This document shows, piece after piece, positions 23,241-36,805 of a stretch of 64,000 nt of DNA. The stretch covers positions 40,867-104,866 of the forward strand of contig LSSL01000070.1 of assembly GCA_001953115.1 (NCBI GenBank), given 5' to 3'. Origin of the DNA: Smittium mucronatum. Taxonomy: Eukaryota > Kickxellomycota > Harpellomycetes > Harpellales > Legeriomycetaceae. The notes beneath the pieces were generated by a model. The model saw nothing but the letters and a program-made list of their open reading frames with translations. It had not been told where the DNA came from and searched no databases. Position numbers and translations under genes: made by a program. How positions within the stretch are numbered: the stretch's first letter is position 1; each line of letters opens with the position of its first letter.

Positions 23241-26200
23241 GGAGTCTATTAGAATTCTGGTGTATGTTAAAAAATCAGTTGAAAATAAAAAAAAATAACC
23301 GTATCAAAATTTAGATTTTATCCAGAAATATAAACTCAGATATCCATTAGCTGAATAATTTTACATATAATATATATATATATATATATTTTATTTAAAT
23401 TTCAATCAAGATTATAATTTATAGTAAATTTTTTTATCACATGTCTGCTTAATCTAGATAATTATTATTTCTTGATTCAAAATGCTAAGAGAAAAAATTA
23501 GCCATGTTTAACAGCTAGTATTTATTTTATCAAGAACACAGTCAAGGAAAAAATATAAAATATTATCAAGCTTATGTCTTGAATGGAAAAATAATTAATA
23601 TCTCTTTTCAATAACGCTAAATAATTTATAATAGCTTCAAAAAATTAATGCAACACCTGATGTTTTACTAAAATTTAAATTTCTTATGGGAGAGTTCTTT
23701 AAAGTATGAAATAATATATCATTTATTTGCTTGATTGATATTACCTGCTTTATATGACAATATAAAAAAATATACAATTTATCAAATTAAAGAATCAACA
23801 CGAATCAGTTTTCTTTATTTATATTTGTTCATTTAAATAAGAGGAATGGAGTTTTTTATATTTATTATTACCATCTTCTCAAAAATGCGCTTTGAAAATA
23901 ACCATTTAGATTTCTTATAACAAATTCTATTTTAATATACCAAGGAAGATGTAATAAAATGACACAAGAATGGTTAATAAAATTTAAATGGCTTATCATT
24001 TTTTTGAATTCGTATTTTTTTAAATATATACCACTTATTTTTTCAGTTTAGTTATTAATTTTTTGAAAAGCTTCTAATTTAATATCAACGTATGTATTTA
24101 TTTAATGTTGAGATCTTATATATTATTTTTTCTCCCTTTAATACTCCCAATACTTGGCAGCGTTAAGTTTAAAGAATTTATTTTACCTTTTTTTAAAGGA
24201 AATTTTAAATTTTTTTGCATTTGTTATTTTTTAAAAAATAAGCATTTTCATGGCGTAGAATAAAACTGATCGTTTTTTTTAAATCCACTGGTGGGTTAGG
24301 CGTATTTTTACAATATAAACTTTTTTATATTGTTATAAGAATTATTCAGTCCTTTTTGTATCTCAAAATTTGGAAATTAATATTTATTATCTGTACTATT
24401 ATTCCATAATTTTATTCACTTTGAGATTTTTAAGATTATTCCAAAAATACAAATCCATAAATTGCAATTCGGTTAGTTTTAAAATAAACCGGGCTCCCAA
24501 AATCATGAATTTTTTGACCTCCAAATATGAAAAATTGAAAAAATGATGTATTGTAAAGTATTTTTAGAATTTTAAATTAATATTTATAAGCATTCTTAAC
24601 ATTTAGTGTTGGTTTCTAAACTGAAAGATTCAAACTTTTTATAATTATTTGTCATTTTTCTAATTTGATAGGGGGGTTTTCATAATTTTAATAAATTAAC
24701 AATTTTTTTTTGTTTTCTGAAAGCTGTGTAAACTTGGATTCATATAAGTATTTATTTCCAATTAGATATAGAAATATTATATTAATTTCAGATATTTTTT
24801 TTTGTTTAAATTATCTCGAAGGTCTACTCTTGTGCTCCCATGTTTAAATTATTGTAATTTTTTATAATTTTGGAGAGATGAATAGATAATAAAATATTTT
24901 TTATCTAAATTAAAAGCTAAATAGTTAATAGTTATAGTTTTTTTTAACGTAAAAAAATAACTATTAGTATTTTCTATCTTAAAAATCTCTAAAACGCTTA
25001 ATATAAATGATGCATTTGAAACGATGAAATCTAATGTTATCTTTATATAGATTAGTTTAAGAGGTTTTTATATTACATAAATTTATACTTTCCAGATTTT
25101 CATTTTCCATAATTATTCTCAAGTTATATATACATTAGGATAAACAAAAAACCAATTAATAAAATATGGAGAGAAAATAATGCCAATATCAGGGCTATAT
25201 CCACTTGTGAATTTCTCACCATAATTAAAACCCATATTTTAGCCAGTTTATTTTAATCCTGAGATTTTTATATAACAGAAAATAGCATCATAATTCTGAA
25301 ATTTGGTAAACCCTAAAAGAAATTTCGCAGTTAATTAAATTTTTTCTTTTATTAACCTTTTCTTAATATCACAATGTTTTTTAGAGTTTGATTTTATATA
25401 ATTTGATATTAAATTATCTTCTAATTTTTTCAATTTAAAAACTAAAAAACATAACTAAGCTCAAAAACTGGTATAGATACGGTCATTTAATGTATTTTTA
25501 AACAAATAGTATCTATTTTGCTGCTATCAAAAATAAAGGATAAAAATATTTCAATTACTAAAATAAAATTACTAAAATAAAATTAAATCGTCCAATTTGT
25601 AATAAGATCGGCTAATTTGAATTAAAATCGACTAATTTCCCTTTTGATATTCTCATAGAAAACGTAAAAATATTCATCCAATAAAAAAAATTATATATTT
25701 TTCTGTATCTAAAATGAAAAATTCAAAAATATAACAAATTTTTTTTGCGAAAATTATTGGATAAGTAGATGTTTACGCATATTGAACATATATGTCAATA
25801 TATGAAACCAAAATTAAGTTTTATTTAGCTATAACATAAAATTGGTAAATAAGAAAAAAGTATGATATATTTTAAAGGGTTAATTTTCCTCATATACAAA
25901 AAAAATTCTAGTGTAATTTCTACTAGATTTGTTCTAAGCCAAAAAAATGAAGGAATTACTAAAGAGATAAAATAAAATACAGTACTTATTGTAGTTAAGT
26001 ATAAGAATTTCAGTGATATAAAAAAGAAAATATAAGAACTATTTTTTTCTATTCCACTTAAATAAGGTTTATCAAGTTAAAGCTAGTTTTATATTCATAA
26101 ATGAAAAATGCAAAATATTAATTAATTATGCAATAGCATTAGGATTCATCTATGGATAATTTGAAAAAATATCAAAGCTGGCGGGTTTAATCAAAATTTT

Positions 26201-26279
26201 GTATACATATTTAGTCAGTAAATAATAGTATTTGTATAAAGATTAGTGAAAACATTTTTTTTTAATAGAATTATACGAT
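23241..26279. other. AT-rich desert, no gene seen
   Basis: Contains an AT dinucleotide tract at about 23370-23390. Repeated ATCGACTAATTT-like words occur at about 25585-25640, with reverse-complement-like counterparts (TTTAGTCGATTT) at about 27155-27265, a weak diverged inverted repeat. Confidence 0.5.
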
Positions 26280-26720
26280 GAATAAAGTAAATAGTGAATA
26301 ACACACAAAATAATACAGAATATACAAAGCTATAAGCAAAATGAAATCAGAATATAAACTATAATCACTTTATACAGCAAATCACGCGTAAATAACAGCG
26401 TAAAACTCAAAGCGCAAAATAAAATACAAATTAAAAATCTCATACAAAATATTACAAACACAATATTGCTTAACACAAACTTTATACTACACAAAGAAGC
26501 TACATAATACACAATACACACTACACACATAATAAAACATAAAACACACAAATTATTAAATAAAGCATATAAATTATAACACTAACACAAAAAATTACAC
26601 ACAGTATAATAAAAATAAAACATAATTTGAACGTAGTATGCATACATAAATAGTTAAATAACATAAATTATAATACACAAAAGAGATAGAATTACACAAA
26701 AAACACAATCTAAAGCTCAC
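26280..26720. repeat. ACA/CACA-rich strand-asymmetric low-complexity tract
   Basis: For about 440 bases the plus strand is dominated by A with regularly spaced ACAC, CACA and TACA words and very few G. The complementary strand reads as a Cys/Ile/Leu/Phe-rich frame (26330-26551), which is a by-product of the composition. No tidy unit length is visible. Confidence 0.55.
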
Positions 26721-28767
26721 AAAACATTGTTGATTAGATTATTATCACACAGTTTAGTTAAAATTATTATTTGATTAAAATTGTAGCGCTAATTAATATA
26801 AATAAAAATAATTTCCTAAATAATGCTTGATTTTGACTTATCTCATAATATCAGAAAATTTTTCGTTGTTAGTTTTTATAGTTAGAAAACATGGTTCATC
26901 CTATACGCCATGCATATCCCAATATTTTTTATGAGCTAAACAGATTCATAATGATTTCTAAAACTTAACTAATTTGTAACATTTTAAAAAAATTTATAGA
27001 ATTATTTTTGATGAATATTATATTTAATCTACCAATTTCTAATAGCTCGCAACAGCCAGACAAAACTTTAAGTAATTTACCAATTGTAAAATAAATTAAT
27101 ATGAAATTTTATTTTGGCCAGCTATGTTCCAATTATTTTTTTTACCGAGTAATTTTAGTCGATTTTGATTTGGAAATTTAGTCGATTTAACTTAGCATAT
27201 TATTAAAAATAGTCGATTAAAATTCAATATAATATATTTAGATTCGATTTAGTCGATTTGATTTTAAATTATTTGAATAAAAATAACTTTAGTAGAAAAT
27301 AATCAGCTAACAAAAATAAATTCTGAGAAAAAGTAGAATTATAAATGCAAACTTAGCCAAAGTAATATTAAAAAAATCATAAAACTGCAGCCCAAATAAT
27401 TTTTTAGGGAAGAGGGGGGGGGGTTTCTAGAAAATTATGTAATTTTTTTAAACTAAAATATTCTTATATATCAATATTTTTTTGCAAATTAACTGCAATA
27501 ATCCTTATAAAAGAACTAAAAACAAATAAAATATCTATAAAACAAGTAAAAAAAAATTTTATGTATCAATTTTTTTATTTTTTCGCTCAAAGAATCTCCT
27601 GTATTTAAAAAAGATTTGTATTCTCATTCAATTTTCGCATTCATTTTTCAAGTTTAGCTATAATTAGGATCTTTCTGAGGCTGGTAAAAAAAATTAACAT
27701 TTGATTCTAAAAAATTAACATTTCTTTGTATTCTTTTTTAATAAACATAAAGTTAGTATTACAAAAAAATAAAAAATAATCACTCCTAAACAAGAATCAT
27801 TCTCTACTTCCTTCGAGTTAATTTTGATTTTTTTGGTCAGATGAAATGAATTTTGCAGAAATAGAAATTTTAAATTTTACAAAAATTTACTACAAAAAAT
27901 AACCAAGTTTTTTTACAAATTAAATTAAACAGCCCAGGCATGCATATATGTAAAAAATCGAGTTTATTGTAAGTAAAATATTTTTTAGATCAATAGCTTA
28001 TTTTTCATTAATTTTTCTGAATAAAATTTGTATTAGTAATATGCTACATATTATTATTTAGGGTTAGAGATAAAAGATTTAGTAATTAATTATGTATCGG
28101 TTTTTCAGGAATAAAATTTGGGGGAAGGGGGGGGGGGTTAAAACTCTATATATATCAAAATTGACAATTTTTTTTTAAAAAAACGCAGACCTATATCTTA
28201 TATATATCTCATATTAGAAAAAATAGATCATTTGAAATTATTTTAATATTTTTTCTTTTTTAGACTTATATTTTATATAAAGGATATATATTAGTAAGAA
28301 AAACTCGGTTAAAACTGTATAAGATTATATTTAACAATAATTTAATGATATTTTGTTTTTGGATGTATTAAATTATTAGATTTTTTATAAAAATAAATGA
28401 TTTAACTAAAATTAGCCATCTGAATTCTCGAAATTAGTAAAAGATTTTTCAATAAAATCAGAAAAAATTAAAATATACGGAAATTTATATTTATGATTAT
28501 TATTTGGTCAGATAATGAAAAAAAAAAAAAGAAAATATCGAAATTATTATACGAAAAAAGGAGTCATTCTTATTAATCCAACACCTTAACTTTTATATAA
28601 TTTAAAGATTTTTTTTATTGAATATTTATATTCATAAGATAATTGAGAGGAGTATAATTTAATGAATCCATTCGCTTGTATATGTTTGATAAAATGTTAA
28701 TGTTCACAAAATTAGAACAATATAATAGAAAAATTCAAAATAATTTGGACTTATGTTAGTAATTTTG
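26721..28767. other. AT-rich desert with two poly(G) runs
   Basis: No gene seen. G10 at 27414-27423 and G11 at 28127-28137 interrupt very AT-rich sequence. Confidence 0.55.
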
Positions 28768-29311
28768 CTATTAATTTCAAAATTTTGTCTATTTTTGCTA
28801 TTTCCCCCAATCAATCCATGGTTTTATTAATTAATAAGCCATATTTTTATAATGATATACTGGGAATTAATTTAATAAAAAATTATTTATTGATAATTTG
28901 AAATAATTCTTAATTTGAAATATTCTAAATGACGGATATTTAATCTGTAAAAATCGATTTAAACTATTTAAAAAACCAAATTTATTTAAAAAAACTACAT
29001 ATTAAAAATAATCAACTCATATTAAATATATATAGTGTTTTTAAGCTATTCAGAGTTATAAATATTTAATTTATGGAACTTATAATTATGTGAACAATTA
29101 ATATAAAATCTCCTCACTTAAAAATAATATTAATAAATTTGTACAAAAAAAAAGGATAAATAATAGACTGCTGTTTTTTAAAACAGATTTTAGGTTTTTT
29201 AAGCGAATATTCAATATTTTAAGCAAGTATCTGATCTTTTGGAATTTTTCAGATTTTTTATTTCTTTACCTGAACTTTTATGTGAAAAATCTGATACCTT
29301 TATTAAAATTT
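28768..29311 (+). repeat. Inverted repeat 2, left arm
   Basis: Matches the reverse complement of 36806-37350 almost base for base, for example ATTTCCCCCAATCAATCCAT here against ATGGATTGATTGGGGGAAAT there, with few substitutions. The two arms are 7.5 kb apart. Its inner part is also half of the local foldback at 29195-29450. Confidence 0.88.
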
Positions 29312-29450
29312 GTAAAATAATTTCCATTTATGGACAGCATCGTGAATAAAAAAGCAGATTTTTACTTAAAAACTCGGTAAAACAGATAAAAAATCTGAAA
29401 ATTTCCGAAAGATCAAATACTTGCTTAAAACTTTAGAATTTTATTAACTA
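29195..29450. repeat. Local foldback of a dispersed ~100-base unit
   Basis: The unit TTTTAAGCAAGTATCTGATC...TTTTTCAGATTTTTTATTTC runs plus at about 29195-29310 and minus at about 29345-29450. Two more copies lie at about 35510-35600 (plus, more diverged) and 36812-36920 (minus, in the right arm of inverted repeat 2). Confidence 0.65.
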
Positions 29451-30761
29451 ACATAAAATATTTTATGTCCTCAAATTTACACTAACTTCTAAGTCAATTT
29501 AGAAGAAAATTTAAGGCTCGAAAAAATTACAAATAAAAATTAAGTTTTTTATAAAGATATTATTTTTGTAGTTAATTTTTTGATATTTTCAAGCTTCAGT
29601 TCTAATTATTTGCGATTTTTCTAAAAAAAAAAATTATAAATAACCCAAGAAAAACAAGGATATATCTACTAAAGTTAATAATTAACCATTTAAATCTTCT
29701 CAGTTTTCTCAAAATTTTTTTTTGAAATAATTCATCAAATAATCCAGAACTAATATGCTCGAATTTTTTTAATAAAAGCTGTAGTGTTTAAATTGATTGG
29801 TTGGTTTTTATTTATGTTTTAAGATAAATTTTTAATATTTCACTTTAATCTTTAGATGGGCTTTAATTGATATTTTTTCAAGACATTCCAATTTCGACCT
29901 ATGAGAGGGTTAAATAGTTAAAATAAAAAATTTTAAAGTTCTTAATTCGAAATTTTTTTCAAAATTATTTAGTTTAACATTTTTTTAATGTTATTTTTTG
30001 TGGATTATGTAAAAAAAGATATTAAACTACCATCTAATCAAAAAATTAAATATTTCAATCTTTCATAAGGTTTATAAAAATCCATCAGCGCCCTTATTTT
30101 TTTATTTATATATATATGTATTATAATTGTTAATTATCATTTTTCTATTAAAATTATCAATTTAATATTCAAGTTTTTTGAAAAATATGGGAAATAATTT
30201 TGAATTAATTTAATTTATTATATATATAATATAGTTTTTACTAATTTTTTCTATATTAGAATAAAAAAAAATTCGTCTTTTCAATATTTTTATTTTACCA
30301 ATGGAATTAACTCTCAATTTAAGAGTTGGATATTGTTGGGTTAGAAATCTATAAAAAAAGTTACTAAAATATTAATTATTATCAATATCTAGTAATGAAT
30401 ATTAATTTTTTTAATACGGTTAACTTGATAAAGATATATATAATTTTATTTTTTTAAATTGTAAATATATATGTATACCAAATATTCATTTATATAATGA
30501 GTGATGTAAATAAAATCCATTTCTAATAGTGAATAGAGTCTTTTCATATTTAAATAATTCAATATGAATCAAAAAAATCATCTAATTTTTCCTAGCTGAT
30601 CTTAAAATTCCACGGTTTAAAATTTTTTTATTCACCAGTTGATTGAGTTTTAGATTATAAAATTTCAATTTTTTACTTATAATTTATATTTATGTATGAG
30701 ATTTAAGATTAATATCTATTTATTTTTTTTTGAAAAAAAAGAAATTGATGTGAAAAAAAAA
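29451..30761. other. AT-rich desert inside inverted repeat 2
   Basis: No coding signature. Only short A/T homopolymers and TA tracts. Confidence 0.5.
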
Positions 30762-31062
30762 TTTTTTGTATCACAGAACTTTTTTGTAAGATAATGTCAT
30801 TAAAAACGATACTAAAAAAATGTGAAAAAAAAAGACAAAAAAAAATATTATCCTAACTAAAATAAGTTCCTCAGTCGGACTACCGGCTTCGTAACTACAG
30901 GAAAATGTTACAACTTACCAACCGAAAGATCCCCCCTAGAATTTTTTCAAGTAGGTGTATGACTGAAGTTACTTGCAGTCAAGAAATAAGCTCTTTTTCA
31001 ATGAACAATAATCCATTAAAGCATCTGAGTTCCTATTCAGAGACTTCTTCTAACGGGATTAA
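30762..31062 (-). mobile_element. Retroelement-like dispersed repeat, copy A
   Basis: Aligns over its whole length with 63691-64000, including the G+C-rich words CGGACTACCGGCTTCGTA (30878) versus CGGACTGCCGGCTGCGTA and CTTACCAACCGAAAGATCCC versus TCTACCAACCGAAAGACCCC. Identity looks like three quarters or more. The left end is T6-GTATCAC, so the minus strand ends GTGATAC-A6, like a retroposon 3' end. Sequence to the right (to about 31330) is unusually G+C-rich for the desert and probably belongs to the same element, but the second copy is cut off by the window edge. Confidence 0.6.
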
Positions 31063-31330
31063 TAAAATTAGGCTTCTAACCAAACTTTGGATTGATAAAA
31101 ATGGCTTTCATACAAATTAATATTAGAATATGAGGTTCTTCTGACTGTCGAATGCTGGATTTTTGTACTATAACATTTCTCAGCTGTGCTAAACGATCGG
31201 TTTCTCCTGTTTCGAGATGATCCTTCTCTGTAATCGCTGTCCTCAGAATCGCTGTGCGCTGTCCCCATTACTCCCGAACAGGATTATTAAAACACTGTGT
31301 GAAATTTTAGTTTAGTGTACTTCAAAAAGT
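31063..31330 (-). pseudogene. Possible coding remnant joined to retroelement copy A
   Basis: The minus-strand frame 31268-31068 encodes 66 residues beginning MGTAHSDSEDSDYREGSSRN, a hydrophilic Ser/Arg/Asp-rich stretch followed by STAEKCYSTKIQHSTVRRTS. Composition is unlike the surrounding desert. It sits upstream, in element orientation, of the conserved repeat, so it may be part of the element's protein. No family recognised. Confidence 0.3.
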
Positions 31331-34300
31331 AAAATATAAAGCCCCTATAACACGGCGAGGTCTTTCGTCTCTGTTTAAAAAATAGATCTCCTATTATTTA
31401 TAATCAGCTTAAATGATTATTCTCATAAATCCTTGAAAATCTGAAATCTATTCAATTATCCGAAATAATGAGGTCTTGTTATTTTCTTCACTAAAAAAAT
31501 TCCAAAAATAATTCTGAAAAGATCTATGATTTTTTTTATAAAAAAAATGAGCTATTATTTATTATTATCTAAAAAACTAGAATTATAAACTTAATTAATT
31601 TTGAAATTTTCACATTTTATTTATAGTTTACGAATCTTGTTACTAGTAAAATTAGTTTTAATTTGTCAAATAATCGGAAAAAATTTTTGCTTTTCCATAT
31701 TTTAGAGCTCCTCTGTTAAAAAAATTCAAATTTTTTTACATTTTTACGTCGACTTTATGTATAATTTTTTTATTTTTAGCTTATTATAAAATTTATATAT
31801 TATTTTAGGAGTGAAATTAAAACTATCTTATGATATTTTCCAAAAAAAAAATGCTTAATAAAAAATAGTGGCAATATAAATTTTATTATAAAAGATTTTG
31901 TACTTCTATAAACCGAAAATTACTTTTTTTTCTTCTAAAAGTATATATCCATCGATTTTTTTTTCATAAATAGCTTTGTATTTCTATTAATTAAACATCA
32001 GAGTTTATAATATTAAGACTGAATTCTAAATTAATCGTATAGAACATTTTATTACATAATTTATAGTCAAATGAGTAACATCGTTTTTTTAATAATTAAT
32101 TTGGAGCTCTTTAAGGTTAAATATAAAAAAATTAAGAATCGAATTTCACCAAAGATATTTCTTATAGAAAAGTATATTTTGAATTTATACATTATTCTTG
32201 TTTTACACGCTCCCATAAACCATATTAAATTTGATAACATGTGCTGTTATTTGATCTTAGATTTACTTATTAAAATATTTTATGGTTTCTCAAATCATAA
32301 TTAGAAGCTTTTTTTAGTTATTGTAGATATATATGTGCGTTTTATGTGTATTTAGAGGTTTTATTATTATTTTTATTCTAATTTTTATAAGAATAAATTT
32401 ATTCAATAACTTGGTATTCTTATAAAAATTTTAGAAAAGAAAAATAGATTTTATATGAAATTAACTAATAATTCATGAAATTTTTTTCGACTTTTTCATG
32501 ACAAAAATTTACATCTTTTTAGAAGGTACCAAAAATAATTTTAAATTCGTTACGGAGTGGCTTTTATTGTGAGAATATTTTATTTTAAGAGATTTTTTTC
32601 TCTTGGATAATCAAAATTCGATATCAATTTTTCTTCCGGTATAAAAAAAGCCTTATAATTACTCAGAAAAATTTCAATTAGTTTTTTGCCTTTAATATTG
32701 TGTATTTTTATCATATTTCATAATATTAATAAAAACTCATCTCTATAATTTATGTAATAAGTTTATTTATAAATTTTTTTTTGAGGCTTTAAAGTTTTTT
32801 ATGGTACGAAATAGGATTGGGGATAAAACAGTTCCGAAAAAAAACTTATAATAAATGATCGAAACTCCCCATATAACACAAATTTTATTATTTAAAAAAC
32901 AATAATTTGAAACCATTTATAACATACTCAACTTATTAAATATGATTCCAAAATGGAAACTGAATGTAGGCTTATCATATAAAAATTGAAATATACACAC
33001 ATTTAAATAAATTTAGACCTTACTTTAATATTATAGAAATGTGTGAATGACATGAAACATATTTTAAAAAATTAATAAAGTAATATAGAGCGCTATTACA
33101 AAAAAACCCCGTTCAAAATTTTTTTTTTTTCTATTTTATACTATTTTTATAAATTTTTTCATTATATAAAAAAAAGTAAAATCAACTGAATATAAGAGTT
33201 ATAAATGTATAAAATTTTATATTATTTTAGTTAAATTTTTTTAATTTTTAAAGAATTTATTTAAATAGATTAATTGAAGTTTCAAATATGGTTTTTTGTT
33301 CTTTTTAAAATATATAAAATATTAATAATACAATAATGTTATGTTTTAAGTATTTTTACTAACACTAGTATATATATTCTTGTTTTACAAGATGTAGCTA
33401 TAAATAAATTTTGAAGTCTATATTTCATAATTTAATCTTGAAATATTATCTATGTTTCCAATATTTTTATCAATAAAAATAAGATCTAAGAAACTACAAA
33501 TTTAATTTTTAAATCCAATTTCAATAATAGGAATTTAAAAAAATATCATAATTAAAAATTAATTAATGTGTTTTGAAGATAAGGATATAAAACATAAAAA
33601 TTACATTTATTGAGTTATATCACTATTTTTTTTTCTTTTTCTTTTTCTTTATTTTTTTGTGTTTATTTATTTTATTTTATTTAGGGGATTTTTTTATAAC
33701 AATTATATAGCAGAAAAAAGTAAAATAAAAATACAATATTTTAAAAAATTAATTAATAAATTTCACCCCACTCCTATCTGTCACTCTATTAGTTCCATAC
33801 CCACTGGGGATTGGCTCAAGTTTTATTTTTACGTAGAAATTTTTTTATATTTTATTCAAATTGCTAAAAATATTTTAATTATTCATATAAAATTAATAAA
33901 TTAATAATTAAGTACAGCAAATAAATAAGTAAATAAAAAATTTGATTACAAAGCCACTTAATTAAGTCTTTTTTTTGAAAAAATTATCTAAGCAAGTAAA
34001 TTCAATTTAAGCTATACTTGAAAAACAGAATTTAAAATTTTTTAAGGATAGAAAATATTGTATAATAAGAGCAAATAAATATCTCTGTTACTTAACGGTT
34101 TACTATCTAGGTAAATTTGGGGTAACATTTATCATCCAAAATACTATTTTAGGCATTTATTAAAGTATACTGAATTAATTAGTGGAAATAAAGTAGTAAA
34201 TTAAGCTCGAAATAATCAGGGAAAATCTGAGATTTTCATTTCCTGAAAACCTCCTAATATTAACAGAATTGATCAAATTTAGACTAAAATTAAACAATTT

Positions 34301-36805
34301 TTTTTTTTTACAAACTCTCTAAAGAAAGTTGATGTAATCCGAATCATTTCTTCATTGACATATTATGTGGTATTTTATGAAAGCAGTGTACCTGATTGCA
34401 CAAATATTAACCAATTGACTCATTTTATACATTTATCCTGATATGTTCCATTCTACATCAAACATTGAGAATTAATATATAATCTATCCAAGTATAATAG
34501 AATCTATTAAATTATAATATGGCTTGATTTACATAGATAAATCACTCAAGCCCCTAAAATACAACAGGAAATTAAAAAACAACGAAATAAAATTATTTTA
34601 TTTAAGGTAAATTTATATCTCGGTATAAATATACACATAATAGTGATTTTTCAAAAATTATTACCGAAAAATCTAATAAAACCCACTTTTATTAACAAAT
34701 TTAAGCAATATTTTTTTGGTAAAAAGAATCGATAAAAATAAAAATATTAATTAATTTTTTAATCAAATAACTTTTTATCATACCATATATAATATCCTAA
34801 TGTATCCAGGGGATAATATATTAGGGAAAATTATTAAAGAACACATCTTTTTAATTATAAAACAGTTCATGAGCTATAGAGGTTTATCATTTAATGAAGG
34901 ATTATTTTTTTAAATTATAAATAACCAATTTATTGAAGAACCGTAAAAGATTGGTTCTTAATTGAGTTTAAATACATTAATAAAAAAATAATTTTGATTA
35001 TATAATATTAGAAAAATAAAAATAATATTGGCGTTTTTCTGAAAAAGGTTTCAATTTAGCATCCTAGATTTTTATCAATATCTTAAATGAAATACGAATA
35101 TAAAAAAATCTATAATAAATTAATAAAATATCCAGTAAAAATCTAATTAAATTTTCAATAGAAAAATGACAGATAGATAAATTCAAATTAGGTTAAAAAA
35201 TATCTTTTCAAAATATATTATATATTGAATGAAATTAAAATAAATAATAAAAAAATTTGGAGACATATTATAAGAATTAATTTTTTTAAAATTTTTTGAT
35301 AGAGATCTCAGAAAAAAAATCTGCGTTAGATAATCTTTTAATCAAAAAATAAAATATTATAATATAATATATAATTTTAATGTTATTAGTTTATGAAAAA
35401 TAAAAAATCTTACAAAAAATTATTTAATATTTATATCGTCCTGGTAGATAAAGAATGAATTGATTGTTTTTTAGAATTCTAATAAAATTCTGAAGTTGAA
35501 AACGGATTTCAGGTTTTTTAAAGATTATCTGATATTTTGTAATTTTTCTGATTTTTTTTGTTTACCTGAGTTTTATCGTAAAAAATCCGCCTTTTTTATA
35601 TAATATTGTAGCATAATTTAAATTTACGGATATCATTGTAAATAAAACAGCAAAAAAAGCTAAAATTAAAATTATTTGATTTTTTTATATTCAGCACTAA
35701 TTGTTATATATATAGTAAGAAAAAATGAGGCAGTACTATCACGAAAAAAAATTAATGATCGATTTTTTTAGTGTTATAGAGATAAAGTAGCAGATTTACA
35801 TCAAGTTCTTAGCTTTTATATTTTACAAAAAATAATTTACAATAATTTTCGAATATATGTTTGGTTTAAATAATATTTTGGAACTAAATTCATATTTTTT
35901 CATTTTAGAAAACTACCATAATTCGAGGTAATATTAAAAAATTACAAATAACATAGTGGATTGATTATAAATTTGGTACACCGACTGTTTAGAAATTTTT
36001 ATATTAACTGAAGAAAAAATTTTCTCTCATATAAATGAAAAATTGATGATAATGGTACAATATGGAGTTAATTTTGAAAACTTTGGAATGTAATTATAGA
36101 TTCTAAAATTAAATCTAATATTTAATTTTTTAACAAAAAATGTTATAATCAAATAATTAATACTTAGATAAATCCTACCATAATATATGAGTAACTAAAA
36201 TATTCAGTTTAAAAGATTTCATATTGATAGAACGGCTTTTATTTTTTAATTTAATCAAATGAAATTGATTAATTTGATATAACATAAATTTATATCAATA
36301 AAACTTGAAATTAAATTAAAAACATTTATTTAAAAATGCTTTTATTTACCAAAACTCTTAAAATACAAGAAATATAGAGTGAATATCGCGCTATTTTTTT
36401 ATATATTTCATTATAATATTCAAGAATATAACTATAATAAATATTATAAAATTCGATTTATTCTTTAGTTTAGTCACCCAAAAAATTAATATAACATTAA
36501 ATGTAAGACAAAAATTTTGCTTATAAAAATTCTAGTCTTAAATCGGAATAAAAATTTTACGCTGATATACATTTTCTGTTAAAAAAAAAATATTATAAAC
36601 ATATTTTTACCGCTGATAACACCAATTATTGATATTTTTCTGTAGTTGGCTTGAAAAAAATCAGCAGATACAAGATTATTTTTTTTTTAAAAAAATATGC
36701 ATCTTTTAATCGCTTTTTAAAGTTTTATTTTCGTTTCTATTGGAAAATACTGCTGGATAGTAATTTATTTGCTTAAAATTTTTTCCAAGTATGAAAACTG
36801 TGTCA
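31331..36805. other. AT-rich desert inside inverted repeat 2
   Basis: No gene. A TTCTTT pentamer-like tract lies at about 33630-33656, a small G+C-richer patch at 33765-33825, and a diverged copy of the 100-base unit at about 35500-35670. Confidence 0.5.

Noticed and set aside
26330..26551. Cys/Ile/Leu-rich 73-residue membrane-like frame
   Set aside because: Lies wholly in the ACA-rich low-complexity tract; the complement of ACA/CACA words automatically encodes Cys, Val, Leu and Ile.
30748..30833. ATGTGAAAAAAAAA at 30748 and 30820 as target duplication of a short insertion
   Set aside because: Homology with the 63.7 kb copy runs straight through the second word, and the words are mostly poly(A), so the match is probably fortuitous.
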